A DNA stretch of 64,000 bases from Berkiella sp964606325 (GTDB lineage: Bacteria > Pseudomonadota > Gammaproteobacteria > Berkiellales > Berkiellaceae). Every line of letters starts with the position of its first letter. Positions within the stretch are counted from its first letter, which is position 1. Below are positions 52,085-61,559 of this stretch, in pieces. The stretch covers positions 1 through 64,000 of the forward strand of contig CAZSGE010000005.1 in assembly GCA_964606325.1 (NCBI GenBank), given 5' to 3'. Both the position numbers and the translations under genes were made by a program. A model generated the notes under the pieces. It saw only the letters and a program-made list of their open reading frames with translations. It searched no databases and had not been told where the DNA came from.

Positions 52085-52687
52085 ATGCCCCAGCAATCTC
52101 AAACACTAAGACAAAAACTGATCAGCTATTTCCAAGGCCTTGTTTTCTCGTTTAAAACAATCGGTACTTTCACCTGGAATTTGAGTATTGCCCTCAAAAA
52201 GGAAATGAACAAAAAAATAAAGAAATGGCAGCCTCATTTTTTGTGGATGGGCAGCGCTTTAAGAGCAATTGTCTCGTTTGTTTCAACGCTCAAAACCTCT
52301 TTGAACATCACGCCTGTTGTTTTTTCAATGCTCACCGTTCTCTCTACGATACCTTTATTTCAACTCATTTTGCCAAACTTTATTTTTGAACCTATGATTT
52401 TTACACCTATTTTGGTGGGCATTGCGGCGATTGCGGGATATCGTACCTACATCGATGCGATTGAAAGAAATAGACTCGACAAAAAAATTGAAGATGATGG
52501 CAAAGAAATTATCGCACTGAAAAATAAACTTTACACTTTAGAACAAAAATTAGCTGCATCCCTTGATGTTCAATTACCCATTTCAAACGTCAGAAGCATT
52601 TCACGAAGAGTTTCTCACTCTAAGCGTCGTGCAAAAGGATCTGAAACCTTAGCACCCTCACCCAGGTATGCCTTAAAAGCCAGATAA
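52085..52687 (+). CDS. Small membrane protein with coiled coil, unknown function
   Basis: A 200-residue protein: a basic amphipathic N-terminus, two membrane segments (about residues 72-92 and 97-117, VVFSMLTVLSTIPLFQLILP and FTPILVGIAAIAGYRTYI), then a short coiled coil (DKKIEDDGKEIIALKNKLYTLEQ) and a basic Ser/Arg-rich tail. It is divergent from the preceding membrane protein over a 218-bp gap that includes AT-rich promoter-like sequence. No known family. Confidence 0.65.
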   Translation: MPQQSQTLRQKLISYFQGLVFSFKTIGTFTWNLSIALKKEMNKKIKKWQPHFLWMGSALRAIVSFVSTLKTSLNITPVVFSMLTVLSTIPLFQLILPNFIFEPMIFTPILVGIAAIAGYRTYIDAIERNRLDKKIEDDGKEIIALKNKLYTLEQKLAASLDVQLPISNVRSISRRVSHSKRRAKGSETLAPSPRYALKAR

Positions 52688-52779
52688 GTCCTCTCTCAGG
52701 CAATTGATCACAGTACGCCTGCGGGCATAAATCTGCTATGTTATTCATGGCCTATTTCAAATCAACAAAGGATGTTAGT

Positions 52780-53814
52780 TTGAAAAATAGAATAATATTT
52801 TACTTGCTCCTCATATTACTTACACCAGTTCACTTGTGTCAGGGCGCACCAAAAAATACTTATGGTGAAACACTTTCCATCATAAAGCAGCGTGGATACC
52901 TTATTTGTGGTGTTAGCCAAGGACTCACAGGTTTTTCTACGGTAGATGATAAAGGACAATGGCAAGGTCTTGATGTAGATTTTTGTAAAGCTGTCGCCGC
53001 AGCAACCCTTGGAGATGCGAAAAAAGTATCCTTCGTGCCGCTATCTGCCAAAGATAGATTTACGGCCCTACAATCTGGTGATATTGATCTGTTGTCGCGT
53101 AATACCTCATGGACCTTCTTACGTGATACCACTTTAGGTCTGAATTTTGCTGGTATCATCTATTACGATGGGCAAGGCCTGATGGTAAAAAAATCAAGCA
53201 AAGTTAAAAATGCAAGCGAACTAGATGGCGCTATTATTTGCACCAATACGGGTACCACTACTGAACTCAATATTGCCGATTACTTTAAGGCACATGGTTT
53301 AAAGTACCAAATTATCACTTATGAAAAATCAGATGAAACCTTGGCTGCCTATGAAGCAGGCCGCTGTGACGTCTACTCAACCGATATGTCAGGATTGGCC
53401 GCACAAAAACTGAAATTAAAAAACTCTGAAGATCATCTTATCTTACCTGAAAAAATTTCTAAAGAACCATTAAGCCCTATGGTAAGACAAGGTGATGAAG
53501 GGTGGGCTAATATCGTACGTTGGGTCTTGAATGCCTTAATTAATGCAGAAGAACTGAATATTGCCCAAAATACCGTTCAAACCAAATTAAACAGCACTGA
53601 TTCAAACGTGCAACGACTATTAGGTAAAAAGGATAATTTAGGAGAGAAAATCGATTTATCCAATGAATGGGCACTCAATGTTATCTCTCAAGTCGGCAAT
53701 TATGGCGAAATTTTTGAAAGAAATATTGGGATGTCGAGCCCTTTAAAAATTGAACGTGGCATGAATGCACTTTGGACGCAAGGTGGCATTTTATATGCTC
53801 CTCCATTAAGGTGA
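52780..53814 (+). CDS. aapJ: General L-amino acid ABC transporter binding protein AapJ
   Basis: Periplasmic binding protein of the Aap/Bzt polar amino acid importer, 344 residues. The signal peptide begins right at the TTG start at 52780 (KNRIIFYLLLILLTPVHLCQGA), preceded by an AAGGATG site; an in-frame ATG at 52738 would put 14 polar residues ahead of it. Family motifs: LICGVSQGLTGFSTVDDKGQWQGLDVDFCKAVAAA, DIDLLSRNTSWTF, TNTGTTTELNIADYF and SPMVRQGDEGWANIVRW. First gene of aapJQMP. The four-gene set imports a broad range of L-amino acids in relatives. Confidence 0.94.
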   Translation: MKNRIIFYLLLILLTPVHLCQGAPKNTYGETLSIIKQRGYLICGVSQGLTGFSTVDDKGQWQGLDVDFCKAVAAATLGDAKKVSFVPLSAKDRFTALQSGDIDLLSRNTSWTFLRDTTLGLNFAGIIYYDGQGLMVKKSSKVKNASELDGAIICTNTGTTTELNIADYFKAHGLKYQIITYEKSDETLAAYEAGRCDVYSTDMSGLAAQKLKLKNSEDHLILPEKISKEPLSPMVRQGDEGWANIVRWVLNALINAEELNIAQNTVQTKLNSTDSNVQRLLGKKDNLGEKIDLSNEWALNVISQVGNYGEIFERNIGMSSPLKIERGMNALWTQGGILYAPPLR

Positions 53815-53819
53815 TGACC

Positions 53820-54986
53820 ATGCCCCATTTTTCAGAGATTTGGTATCATCGAAAAATAAGATCATTTTTTTACCAAAGTCTTTTTTTGGCCATCTTGATT
53901 TGGTGTGGTTGGTTGTTGTGGCAAGTTTTGCAAAATAATCTTGATGAACGGGGCATTCAGATTGGTTTTGGATTTTTAAAAGACACCGCCGGATTTAATA
54001 TTATTTTGCGCCTTATTCCCTATGATGAGCAAAGCACTTATTTACAAGTTTTTTTTGTAGGATTGTTCAACACCCTTTTAGTTTCTTTTATAGGGATTGT
54101 TTTTGCGACTCTTATTGGTTTTTTAATTGGGATTGCCAGGATTTCATCTGCTCGACTTTTTCGAATCTTTGGCACCATCTATCTTGAAACAGTAAGAAAT
54201 ATTCCATTATTGTTGCAAATATTTGTTTGGTATTTTGTTGTGCTACGGTCTGCACCTTATCCGGATAAAGCGATCTCGTTGTTTAATAGTATCTTCATAA
54301 CAAACCGCGGTATTTATTTCCCCAACCCTCATTGCTTAATCGAGTGCGGGAACCTGTTAATGATCAGTTTATTAGCATTGGTGCTTAGTTTATTTTTTCT
54401 TCATTGTAATCAGAAAACCTGTTTACAAAAAGGTAAAGCCAGAACCTTATATTTAGGCATAGCTCTCTTTTTTCTTGTCGCTATGATTTTCTCATTGTTG
54501 AAATTTTTTAATCAATTGGAATGGTCAACACCTAAACTGGGACGTTTTAATTTTGAAAATGGTATTACTGTTTTACCGGAATTTCTGGCTTTATTGTTTG
54601 CTTTAAGTATTTATACAGCGGCTTACATTGCAGAAGTAGTGCGCATGGGAATACTCTCTGTGAGCAAAGGTCAATGGGAAGCATCTTTGTCTTTAGGATT
54701 GAGCAAATGGCAAACCTTGCGATTTATTATTATCCCTCAAAGTTTAAGAGTGATATTACCCCCCCTAACCAATCAATATTTAAATTTAATAAAAAATTCC
54801 TCGCTAGCAACGGCAATTGCTTATCCCGATTTAGTATCGATTTTTGCAGGCACCGCACTCAATCAAACCGGACAAGCCGTGGAAATTATTGCCATGACAA
54901 TGGCTGTCTATCTTTTTATAAGTCTAATTATTTCTGGCACAATGCTAAGCTATGAGCGCCTAACACGATGGGGAACAACCAAATGA
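53820..54986 (+). CDS. aapQ: Amino acid ABC transporter permease AapQ
   Basis: First permease of the importer, 388 residues with about eight membrane segments. It shows the Aap family patterns: NLDERGIQIGFGFL near the N-terminus, LETVRNIPLLLQIFVWY and the EAA loop EAALSLGLSKWQTLRFIIIPQSLRVILPPL (EASLSLG here), followed by NQYLNLIKNSSLATAIAYPDL. The start at 53820 has an AAGGTGATG site five bases after the aapJ stop. The C-terminus overlaps aapM. Confidence 0.94.
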   Translation: MPHFSEIWYHRKIRSFFYQSLFLAILIWCGWLLWQVLQNNLDERGIQIGFGFLKDTAGFNIILRLIPYDEQSTYLQVFFVGLFNTLLVSFIGIVFATLIGFLIGIARISSARLFRIFGTIYLETVRNIPLLLQIFVWYFVVLRSAPYPDKAISLFNSIFITNRGIYFPNPHCLIECGNLLMISLLALVLSLFFLHCNQKTCLQKGKARTLYLGIALFFLVAMIFSLLKFFNQLEWSTPKLGRFNFENGITVLPEFLALLFALSIYTAAYIAEVVRMGILSVSKGQWEASLSLGLSKWQTLRFIIIPQSLRVILPPLTNQYLNLIKNSSLATAIAYPDLVSIFAGTALNQTGQAVEIIAMTMAVYLFISLIISGTMLSYERLTRWGTTK

Positions 54987-56038
54987 CCCCGGCATATCGT
55001 GCTTACTTTAGCGCCCACCCTGTTAACATGATGCTACGTTATATAGTGGGCGCGATAATATTATTATCGTGTGCTTATGGCTTTATTTATTTCTTAGACT
55101 GGGCTATTTTAAAAGCGACGTGGCAAGGAAATTCTACCAAAGATTGTAACCCGCAAGGCGCGTGCTGGGCGATGATCCACGCAAGATGGGATCAATTTAT
55201 GTATGGGTTTTATCCCATGACACAGCGCTGGCGCGTCAATTTATCTCTTATATTACTTGCAACAACCATCATCCTTAGTGCTCGCCCTAAAATTGCTTTA
55301 TCGTATCGCATTAGTATCGCTATTTTAATGAGTCTCACCATTATTTTCCTATTAAAAGGCGGCTACTTTCTTACCCCTATACCTACCAACTTGTGGGGTG
55401 GATTGTTCCTTACGATATTCTTAACCATAGGTAGTATCGTATGCGCTTTTCCGTTGGCAATTTTACTCGCGTTAGGACGGAACTCTCAGTTTATCATCAT
55501 CAAAAGTTGCTGCATTGCTTTTATCGAAATCATTCGAGGTGTTCCTTTAATTTCTATTTTATTTATGGCATCTGTGATGCTTCCTTTACTGTTACCGCAA
55601 GAAATTGTCGTTGATAAGTTACTACGTGCATTTGTGGGGATTATGTGCTTCCAAGCTGCGTATATGGCCGAAGTATTAAGAGGGGGTTTTAATAGTATTT
55701 CAAAAGGTCAATTAGAAGCCGCATATTCACTTGGCCTAACTTATTGGCAAAGCGTCCATTTAGTATTATTACCCCAAACTTTACGAGCGGTCATCCCTGG
55801 CCTCGTCAATAATTTTATTGCACTTTTTAAAGACACCACTTTAGTGCTAATAATTGGGATCTACGATTTTTTGGGAATTGTGCAATTAGCCACCACAACA
55901 CCTGCTTGGCTAGGAACGGCCCTAGAAGCTTATCTTTTTTGCGGGATTGTTTATTGGTTTTTTTGTTTTGGCATGTCATATTACAGTCGTCGCGTCGAAC
56001 GAAAAATAAGGATAGGTTCACATTTTCATGAAATCTGA
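54983..56038 (+). CDS. aapM: Amino acid ABC transporter permease AapM
   Basis: Second permease, 351 residues, with membrane segments throughout and the EAA loop LEAAYSLGLTYWQSVHLVLLPQTLRAVIPGL, plus EIIRGVPLISILFMASVMLPLLLP and the C-terminal DTTLVLIIGIYDFLG. The start chosen at 54983 shares ATGA with the aapQ stop and has a GGGGA run upstream; an ATG at 54968 is possible. It overlaps aapP by 11 bases. Confidence 0.94.
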   Translation: MTPAYRAYFSAHPVNMMLRYIVGAIILLSCAYGFIYFLDWAILKATWQGNSTKDCNPQGACWAMIHARWDQFMYGFYPMTQRWRVNLSLILLATTIILSARPKIALSYRISIAILMSLTIIFLLKGGYFLTPIPTNLWGGLFLTIFLTIGSIVCAFPLAILLALGRNSQFIIIKSCCIAFIEIIRGVPLISILFMASVMLPLLLPQEIVVDKLLRAFVGIMCFQAAYMAEVLRGGFNSISKGQLEAAYSLGLTYWQSVHLVLLPQTLRAVIPGLVNNFIALFKDTTLVLIIGIYDFLGIVQLATTTPAWLGTALEAYLFCGIVYWFFCFGMSYYSRRVERKIRIGSHFHEI

Positions 56039-56801
56039 GACCACTTCACACATCGTAGAACTTATCAACGTTAATAAATGGTATGGCGATTTTCAAGCTT
56101 TAAAAAATGTCAACTTGTGTGTTGATCAAGGTCAACGGATTGTCATTTGCGGACCCTCTGGCTCTGGCAAGTCTTCCCTTATCCGCTGCATTAATGGCTT
56201 AGAGCCACACCAAGAAGGCACTATTAAGGTCAAAGGTATTACACTAAACGATAACATCAAAACTTTGCGTAACATTCGTCAGTCCGTGGGTATGGTATTC
56301 CAACAGTTTAATTTATTCAATCATCTTACCATTTTAGAAAATTTAACATTAGCACCTATGTGGGTTAAAAAAATACCAAAAGACCATGCAAGCACCTTAG
56401 CCATGGAATATTTAAGTGCCGTAAAAATTGCCGATCAAGCGCATAAATATCCTGCTGAATTATCTGGAGGGCAACAACAGCGCGCTGCGATTGCTCGCAG
56501 TTTGTGCATGCAACCTTGTGTTTTGTTATTTGATGAGCCGACCAGTGCATTAGATCCAGAAATGATCAAAGAAGTTTTGGAAGTGATGATTACACTTGCC
56601 GAACAAGGCATGACGATGATTTGTGTTACCCATGAAATGTCTTTTGCGCGAAAAATTGCTGACAAAATGGTATTTATGGATAACGGTGAGATAATCGAAA
56701 CTAATTCACCTGAGGCATTTTTTGCACACCCTAAAGAAGAACGCACCAGACAATTTCTTAATCATATATTGCATCACACTGAATCTATTGCCTCGACATA
56801 G
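56028..56801 (+). CDS. aapP: Amino acid ABC transporter ATPase AapP
   Basis: ATPase of the importer, 257 residues. Walker A GPSGSGKSS, Q-loop GMVFQQFNLF, signature LSGGQQQR, Walker B VLLFDEPTSALDPE and the switch His in CVTHEMSFARKIADK are all intact. It is the last gene of aapJQMP and is of the polar amino acid ATPase type (GlnQ-like). No regulator or terminator is seen in the 85-bp gap downstream. Confidence 0.96.
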   Translation: MKSETTSHIVELINVNKWYGDFQALKNVNLCVDQGQRIVICGPSGSGKSSLIRCINGLEPHQEGTIKVKGITLNDNIKTLRNIRQSVGMVFQQFNLFNHLTILENLTLAPMWVKKIPKDHASTLAMEYLSAVKIADQAHKYPAELSGGQQQRAAIARSLCMQPCVLLFDEPTSALDPEMIKEVLEVMITLAEQGMTMICVTHEMSFARKIADKMVFMDNGEIIETNSPEAFFAHPKEERTRQFLNHILHHTESIAST

Positions 56802-56886
56802 TCAAAACGGTATTCCTCTCTTATACTCACATAAAGTTTGCCTATCTTATGCCAATTTTTGCTGTGCTTATAAACAGGGAGCCATT

Positions 56887-57069
56887 ATGAATTTGGTCAC
56901 TATTATTATTGTGCTCATTGTTGTTGGCTTTGTGCTTTGGATCATTAACACCTTGATTCCCATGGCAAAACCCATCAAGCTAATTCTGAATGCTGTTGTC
57001 ACTATTGCTGTGCTTATCTGGGTTTTAGCTGCGTTTGGTGTAAATGTTCCAGGCATCAAATTGAAATAA
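56887..57069 (+). CDS. Thivi_2564-like small membrane protein
   Basis: A 60-residue protein with two membrane segments (about residues 3-22 and 33-50) joined by NTLIPMAKPIKLILN, the pattern of a small family found in many proteobacteria. The ATG at 56887 has an AGGGAG site. Function is unknown. It is convergent with qor and separated from aapP by 85 bp. Confidence 0.75.
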   Translation: MNLVTIIIVLIVVGFVLWIINTLIPMAKPIKLILNAVVTIAVLIWVLAAFGVNVPGIKLK

Positions 57070-57100
57070 AATGTTAACCAGCAAAATATGACTGAAACCG

Positions 57101-58066
57101 TTACATTGTCAGAATAATTTTGCCCGTGGATTGTCTTCCTTCTAGCATTTGATGCGCTTTCACAGCATCTTCTAATGCAAAAACATGCTCAATGCGTAAA
57201 TTTAACCATCCTTCCTTTATCCCTTTTAAAACATCATTCGCTCTTTTTAAGAGTTCAGCACGCGTATTTAAAAAGTGAAATAAGGTCCCCCCACTGATGG
57301 TTAAACATTTAGCTTGTAGCGCGTTAGGTAACAGTGGATCAGCGGGGCCACTCGCTGATCCAAACAAACAGATATGTCCATGAGGGCGAATGGCATCCAA
57401 ATCTTTAGTGAAAGTCGTTTTACCGACCCCATCAATAATATATTCTGGCCCAAGATTATGGGTGAACTCTTTAGATTTTGCCACGAAATCTTCTTCATTA
57501 TATAAAATCGTGTAATCGGCACCTGCATCTTTCGCAATCCTGGCTTTATCTTGCGTAGATACCGTCCCTATCACCACTGCGCCTAAGTGCTTTAACCATT
57601 GCACCAATAATAAACCAACGCCACCCGCAGCAGCATGCACCAAAACAGTCGTGCCCTTTTTAATAGGATAGTATTCATGGACGAGGTATTGCGCCGTCAT
57701 GCCTTGCAATGGGAAAGCAGCGCCTTGTTCAAACGTCAGTTCAGAAGGCAACAAAATTAAATCCGTGGCTTTCACCAATGCCATTTGTGCATAAGAACCC
57801 AAGGTTCCTGTGTACACCACTCTGTCGCCTGTTCGAACCTCAGTAACACCCTCTCCAACTGCCTCAACAATACCTGCGCCTTCAAGACCAGGCGTGAAGG
57901 GAAGCGGTTTAGCATAACGTCCTATTCTTTGATAAATATCTATAAAATTCAAACCAGCCGCTTTTAATCTTACCAAGGCTTCACCTGGGCCAGGAATGGG
58001 TTCAGGCACGTCTTGCAATGTTAATACATTAGCATCACCTGTTTTGGTGATACGAATTGCTTTCAT
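57101..58066 (-). CDS. qor: NADPH:quinone oxidoreductase, zeta-crystallin type
   Basis: A 321-residue medium-chain reductase without catalytic zinc. Motifs: ALVRLKAAGLNFIDIYQRIGRY near the N-terminus, PGLEGAGIVEAVGEGV, the Rossmann motif VLVHAAAGGVGLLLVQWLKHLGA and the C-terminal GRQSTGKIIL. It would reduce quinones with NADPH. It is divergent from the LysE exporter gene across a 133-bp gap that has a TATAAT at 58164-58169 facing the exporter, without a good -35. Confidence 0.93.
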   Translation of the reverse strand: MKAIRITKTGDANVLTLQDVPEPIPGPGEALVRLKAAGLNFIDIYQRIGRYAKPLPFTPGLEGAGIVEAVGEGVTEVRTGDRVVYTGTLGSYAQMALVKATDLILLPSELTFEQGAAFPLQGMTAQYLVHEYYPIKKGTTVLVHAAAGGVGLLLVQWLKHLGAVVIGTVSTQDKARIAKDAGADYTILYNEEDFVAKSKEFTHNLGPEYIIDGVGKTTFTKDLDAIRPHGHICLFGSASGPADPLLPNALQAKCLTISGGTLFHFLNTRAELLKRANDVLKGIKEGWLNLRIEHVFALEDAVKAHQMLEGRQSTGKIILTM

Positions 58067-58199
58067 TTAATATCTCCTTAAGATAACCACTGAATTCAGT
58101 TTTACCCCGGCTTGAATCATTATGGCAACTCATTAGTGGATTTCGTCTTTTAGGATCTTCGGGTATAATTAGAGCAATTATAAAAGAAAGTTTAATTAT

Positions 58200-58826
58200 A
58201 TGCCGATCTTAATCACCCCTATCTTCCAAGGTTACATTGTTGGCGCCGGTTTAATCATGGCCATTGGTGCTCAAAACGCGTTTTTGTTAAAACAGGGTTT
58301 AAGACGCCAACATCTCTTTTTATGTGCTATGACTTGCTCTATATCCGATGCGTTGTTAATTATCCTTGGCGTTAACGGGGTAGCCGAATTAATGGATGAG
58401 CTACCTCATTTTGCTGATTACATGCGCTGGGGTGGCGCTGCCTTTTTATTTTGTTATGGCATGAGAGCTTTTTATCAAGTGTTTCATCCGCATACCATCA
58501 TCGATATTGAAAGCCCGATTAAAACTTCAAAGCTTGCCACTTTTATAGCTCTTTTGGGTTTTACCTTTCTTAACCCACACACCTACATAGACACATTCTT
58601 GTTGTTAGGTACAGTCGGTGGCGAAAGACCTGATCCTGAGCATATTCCATTTATGATCGGGGCAACGTTGGCTTCCTTTTCTTGGTTTTTTGGACTCACC
58701 TATGGCGCAAGCAAACTAGGTCCGCTTTTTAAAAATCCGCGTGCATGGCAAGTGTTGGACACCTTGATGGGTATCATGATGATTGGACTGGCAATTGGTC
58801 TACTCATTCCAAATGATAGTGTTTGA
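58200..58826 (+). CDS. LysE/ArgO-family amino acid exporter
   Basis: A 208-residue inner membrane exporter with six hydrophobic segments and the family N-terminal signature GLIMAIGAQNAFLLKQGLRR, then CSISDALLIILGVNG and FTFLNPHTYIDTFLLLGTVGG, the LNPH.Y.D motif of LysE-type basic amino acid exporters. The closest functional class is arginine/lysine export (ArgO, LysE). No LysG/ArgP regulator is adjacent. Substrate is inferred from the family only. Confidence 0.9.
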   Translation: MPILITPIFQGYIVGAGLIMAIGAQNAFLLKQGLRRQHLFLCAMTCSISDALLIILGVNGVAELMDELPHFADYMRWGGAAFLFCYGMRAFYQVFHPHTIIDIESPIKTSKLATFIALLGFTFLNPHTYIDTFLLLGTVGGERPDPEHIPFMIGATLASFSWFFGLTYGASKLGPLFKNPRAWQVLDTLMGIMMIGLAIGLLIPNDSV

Positions 58827-58924
58827 TATGTAGCTACACGCACCATCGATCTGTCCCTATTTAAGGAACTCTCTGCGAGCCTGGCATGTCATATCATCAT
58901 AAACTAACACCATGATGAAATTTT

Positions 58925-61057
58925 ATGCCGTATGACATCAATAACCAAGCTGCATTTGCCTACTTAAAAGCATTTTTGAACCTTGCCTTGCCTGTCAATA
59001 CTGATTACCGGGGCACCGATCGGGCAGAATATGCAAAATTGATTGGGCATATGAATAAAATCAAAAGCAAGCTGGCTGATAGTGAATATAATGATAAACA
59101 CAACTATCTCTCGTTATACACAACCTTACATGAGTTGGCAGAAAAAATTGCAGTAAAAGAAGATCCAACATCGGTTCTAAATGGTTCTTTATTAACATTT
59201 CATCAACAATTTTTTATTGCGCTATATGAAAATGATAACAAATTGTTTGAGGGAATTGATCAACAACTCATTCATGATCCCGAAAATAAACCTAGAGCCC
59301 GTGCAAGTCATATTCATGAAAAACTCAAAGTACATAACATCAATAAACCTGGTATTTTTCAATTTACCCATCCTGAAAATTGGGCAAACAAGCTATTTTC
59401 AGGATTAATGGGGATCGATTATAACCCATTGAAACGAACAAACACCCCTTATATCGCTTTCAAAGATGACAATGCGCCAACTTTATTGCGCATGGGAACT
59501 CAGGTTCAGGGCATGCAAACGTTACAGCCTGCTTTTCAAAATTTCTTGGCAGCCAAGAAAAGTATGAGTGAAAAACCATTCCATCATGTTTATATCAATC
59601 TACTTAAAAGAAACATGAAAAACCACGGTGGAAAATTTGAACGTTATTTTGAACGAGCAAAATCCAAAGCACTTGAGAAAATAAATGATAAATCTTTGGG
59701 TGCAGCTGTTATCACCTTGCCTGCTGACAACGCTACCTTTTTCGAAGGCTATTCCAAATCCAAAGGCAAGGCTCTAGATAAAAATCAACGATTTAACCTT
59801 GATGATATTGAACGGCAGTTAATAGACAGCATTACTCACAATAAAAATGATTTCAATATTCCAGATGATATCAAAGCGATGATATTTAGGAATGGGCTAC
59901 CAAATGATGTTAGGGCTTTATTTCAAAAATCAGTCATCTTTGTTCTAGGTGATAGTGGTCAAAAACAAGTGACAGCAGAACAAAGACAAGCCATCGTATT
60001 TGATTTCGTTAAATTTGGCTTAACGAACTTGATTGCCCAGAAACTTAATCCTGACACCATGAATGTTTCCTGCAAAGATGCCATTGATAGAGGTGGCGTT
60101 CATGCCCTGTGGTATGAATTTCGCAGACGCATGGAAAGCGGTAAATTAATGAGTGAGCGTGAATTTAATATGCATCTTGATGCTTCTGCACTCCTTGTTA
60201 AAGGTAGACCGGTGAATGATCATCGGGTATTAATTTGGAATGTGATCAATCAATCGTTTTTACAAAATCCTAAAGCTTATGAGGAATCACCGTGGGTAAA
60301 ACAGTGGCTAGTGAACAATTACCCTGTAGATAAAGAAACTAAGGCGTTAGAATCTAAACAATCTAAAGGCAAGTTATCGAAGAAAGAACAAACTTTGCTT
60401 GATAAACACCTTTCAGAAGTAGCGCAATACCGTCAAAACCTTTCTCAAGTGCAATCCGTTTCAACTATACCTCATATTCCACCCATACTGAGCGTTCAAG
60501 CTTCAAGACAACTCGGAGCAAGAAATAGCAAAGTTTTTAGTACTCTGGATGGTTTATCACCACATCTTGAACCAACCCCTACTCCTGTTGTTGCGCTATC
60601 GCATAGCAACCTTAACTCTTTGCATCAGTTTTTAAAATACGCCAGCAATGAAAATAAATCAGGCATTTCACATGTTAAGGAAAGGAAGCCACACAAAGAT
60701 GATCCTCAACCTGGGATTTCCTTTGAAATGACAGTAGAATCAAAACCGCTAAAAGTCATCGCCAAGCAAATAGAAAAAAGTGATGCACTATTAATTGCCT
60801 CCAAAAGACCCATTCCACTTGAAAACATGGAAGCTTTTGCTTTAGAACTCGTAAAAGTTGTTTTGCCCAACGCCCAACCTGGTTGCACCTTTGATTTTTC
60901 TGTTGCCTCACCTGAAAAGAAACCCATTCTTGAGCGGGTATTTAGAGAGGCAATTGCTAATGCCGTTAAAGATGGAAAATATAATGAAGAGTTGGCACCT
61001 AAAATTTTGACGCAAAGGCAACATCAAAGTGTTCCGAGCGTCAAAAAAACCCTGTAG
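58925..61057 (+). CDS. Large protein with C-X5-R phosphatase-like motif, candidate effector
   Basis: Not assigned with certainty. A 710-residue soluble protein, no signal or membrane segment. At residues 383-389 it has CKDAIDR followed by GG, a C-X5-R signature as in PTP-like and SopB/SidF-type phosphoinositide phosphatases, within the context NVSCKDAIDRGGVHALW. The N-terminal 330 residues have no strong similarity; after residue 500 the sequence is polar with Ser/Pro-rich linkers and a second folded part near 565-680. The start is ATG 58925, no clear Shine-Dalgarno. A host-directed lipid or inositol phosphatase effector is a reasonable guess, to be tested. Confidence 0.65.
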   Translation: MPYDINNQAAFAYLKAFLNLALPVNTDYRGTDRAEYAKLIGHMNKIKSKLADSEYNDKHNYLSLYTTLHELAEKIAVKEDPTSVLNGSLLTFHQQFFIALYENDNKLFEGIDQQLIHDPENKPRARASHIHEKLKVHNINKPGIFQFTHPENWANKLFSGLMGIDYNPLKRTNTPYIAFKDDNAPTLLRMGTQVQGMQTLQPAFQNFLAAKKSMSEKPFHHVYINLLKRNMKNHGGKFERYFERAKSKALEKINDKSLGAAVITLPADNATFFEGYSKSKGKALDKNQRFNLDDIERQLIDSITHNKNDFNIPDDIKAMIFRNGLPNDVRALFQKSVIFVLGDSGQKQVTAEQRQAIVFDFVKFGLTNLIAQKLNPDTMNVSCKDAIDRGGVHALWYEFRRRMESGKLMSEREFNMHLDASALLVKGRPVNDHRVLIWNVINQSFLQNPKAYEESPWVKQWLVNNYPVDKETKALESKQSKGKLSKKEQTLLDKHLSEVAQYRQNLSQVQSVSTIPHIPPILSVQASRQLGARNSKVFSTLDGLSPHLEPTPTPVVALSHSNLNSLHQFLKYASNENKSGISHVKERKPHKDDPQPGISFEMTVESKPLKVIAKQIEKSDALLIASKRPIPLENMEAFALELVKVVLPNAQPGCTFDFSVASPEKKPILERVFREAIANAVKDGKYNEELAPKILTQRQHQSVPSVKKTL

Positions 61058-61070
61058 AGGAGAATGATTA

Positions 61071-61451
61071 ATGAGCTTTTTAAGTGAATTTAAAGCCTTT
61101 GCAATGAAGGGGAATGTCGTTGATTTAGCCGTTGCTGTTATCATTGGGGCCGCTTTTGGGAAAATCATCTCTGCCTTGGTCGATGGGATTATCATGCCTC
61201 TCATTGGCGTTTTGTTAGGCGGTATTGATGTCTCTAGCAAAACCTTTATCTTGGGACAAGCGGTTGTGAAGTGGGGTGTGTTTTTACAGTCCATCATTGA
61301 TTTTACCATCATTGCTTTTGCTATATTTTTGGCAGTTAAATTAATTATGTCCTTACAAGCTAAAAAAGAAGAAATGCCGCCTGAGCCTTCTCCGGAGGTA
61401 AAATTGTTAACAGAAATACGAGATCTGCTCAAAAAACAATCCAAAGAATAA
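61071..61451 (+). CDS. mscL: Large-conductance mechanosensitive channel
   Basis: Osmotic emergency valve of the inner membrane, 126 residues, pentameric. Family signatures: FKAFAMKGNVVDLAVAVIIGAAFGKIISALV at the N-terminus with TM1, and a second membrane segment (about 75-98). The C-terminal cytoplasmic helix LLTEIRDLLKK is intact. It starts 13 bp after the 710-residue gene with an AGGAGAATGATT site, so it may be cotranscribed with it, but the products need not be related. Confidence 0.96.
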   Translation: MSFLSEFKAFAMKGNVVDLAVAVIIGAAFGKIISALVDGIIMPLIGVLLGGIDVSSKTFILGQAVVKWGVFLQSIIDFTIIAFAIFLAVKLIMSLQAKKEEMPPEPSPEVKLLTEIRDLLKKQSKE

Positions 61452-61472
61452 TCGGCGCCTCCCACTTACAAT

Positions 61473-61502
61473 AGATAACTTTGATTGTAAACAAAGTTAT
61501 CT
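61473..61502 (+). terminator. Possible terminator after mscL
   Basis: AGATAACTTTG at 61473-61483 pairs exactly with CAAAGTTATCT at 61492-61502, loop of 8. It lies 21 bp after the mscL stop. The following TCCATTATTA is T-rich but not a run, so termination is uncertain. Confidence 0.45.
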
Positions 61503-61559
61503 TCCATTATTATCATAAAAATCAGAGGGATCTAAAGTATTTAGGTTTAAGGAATTAAA

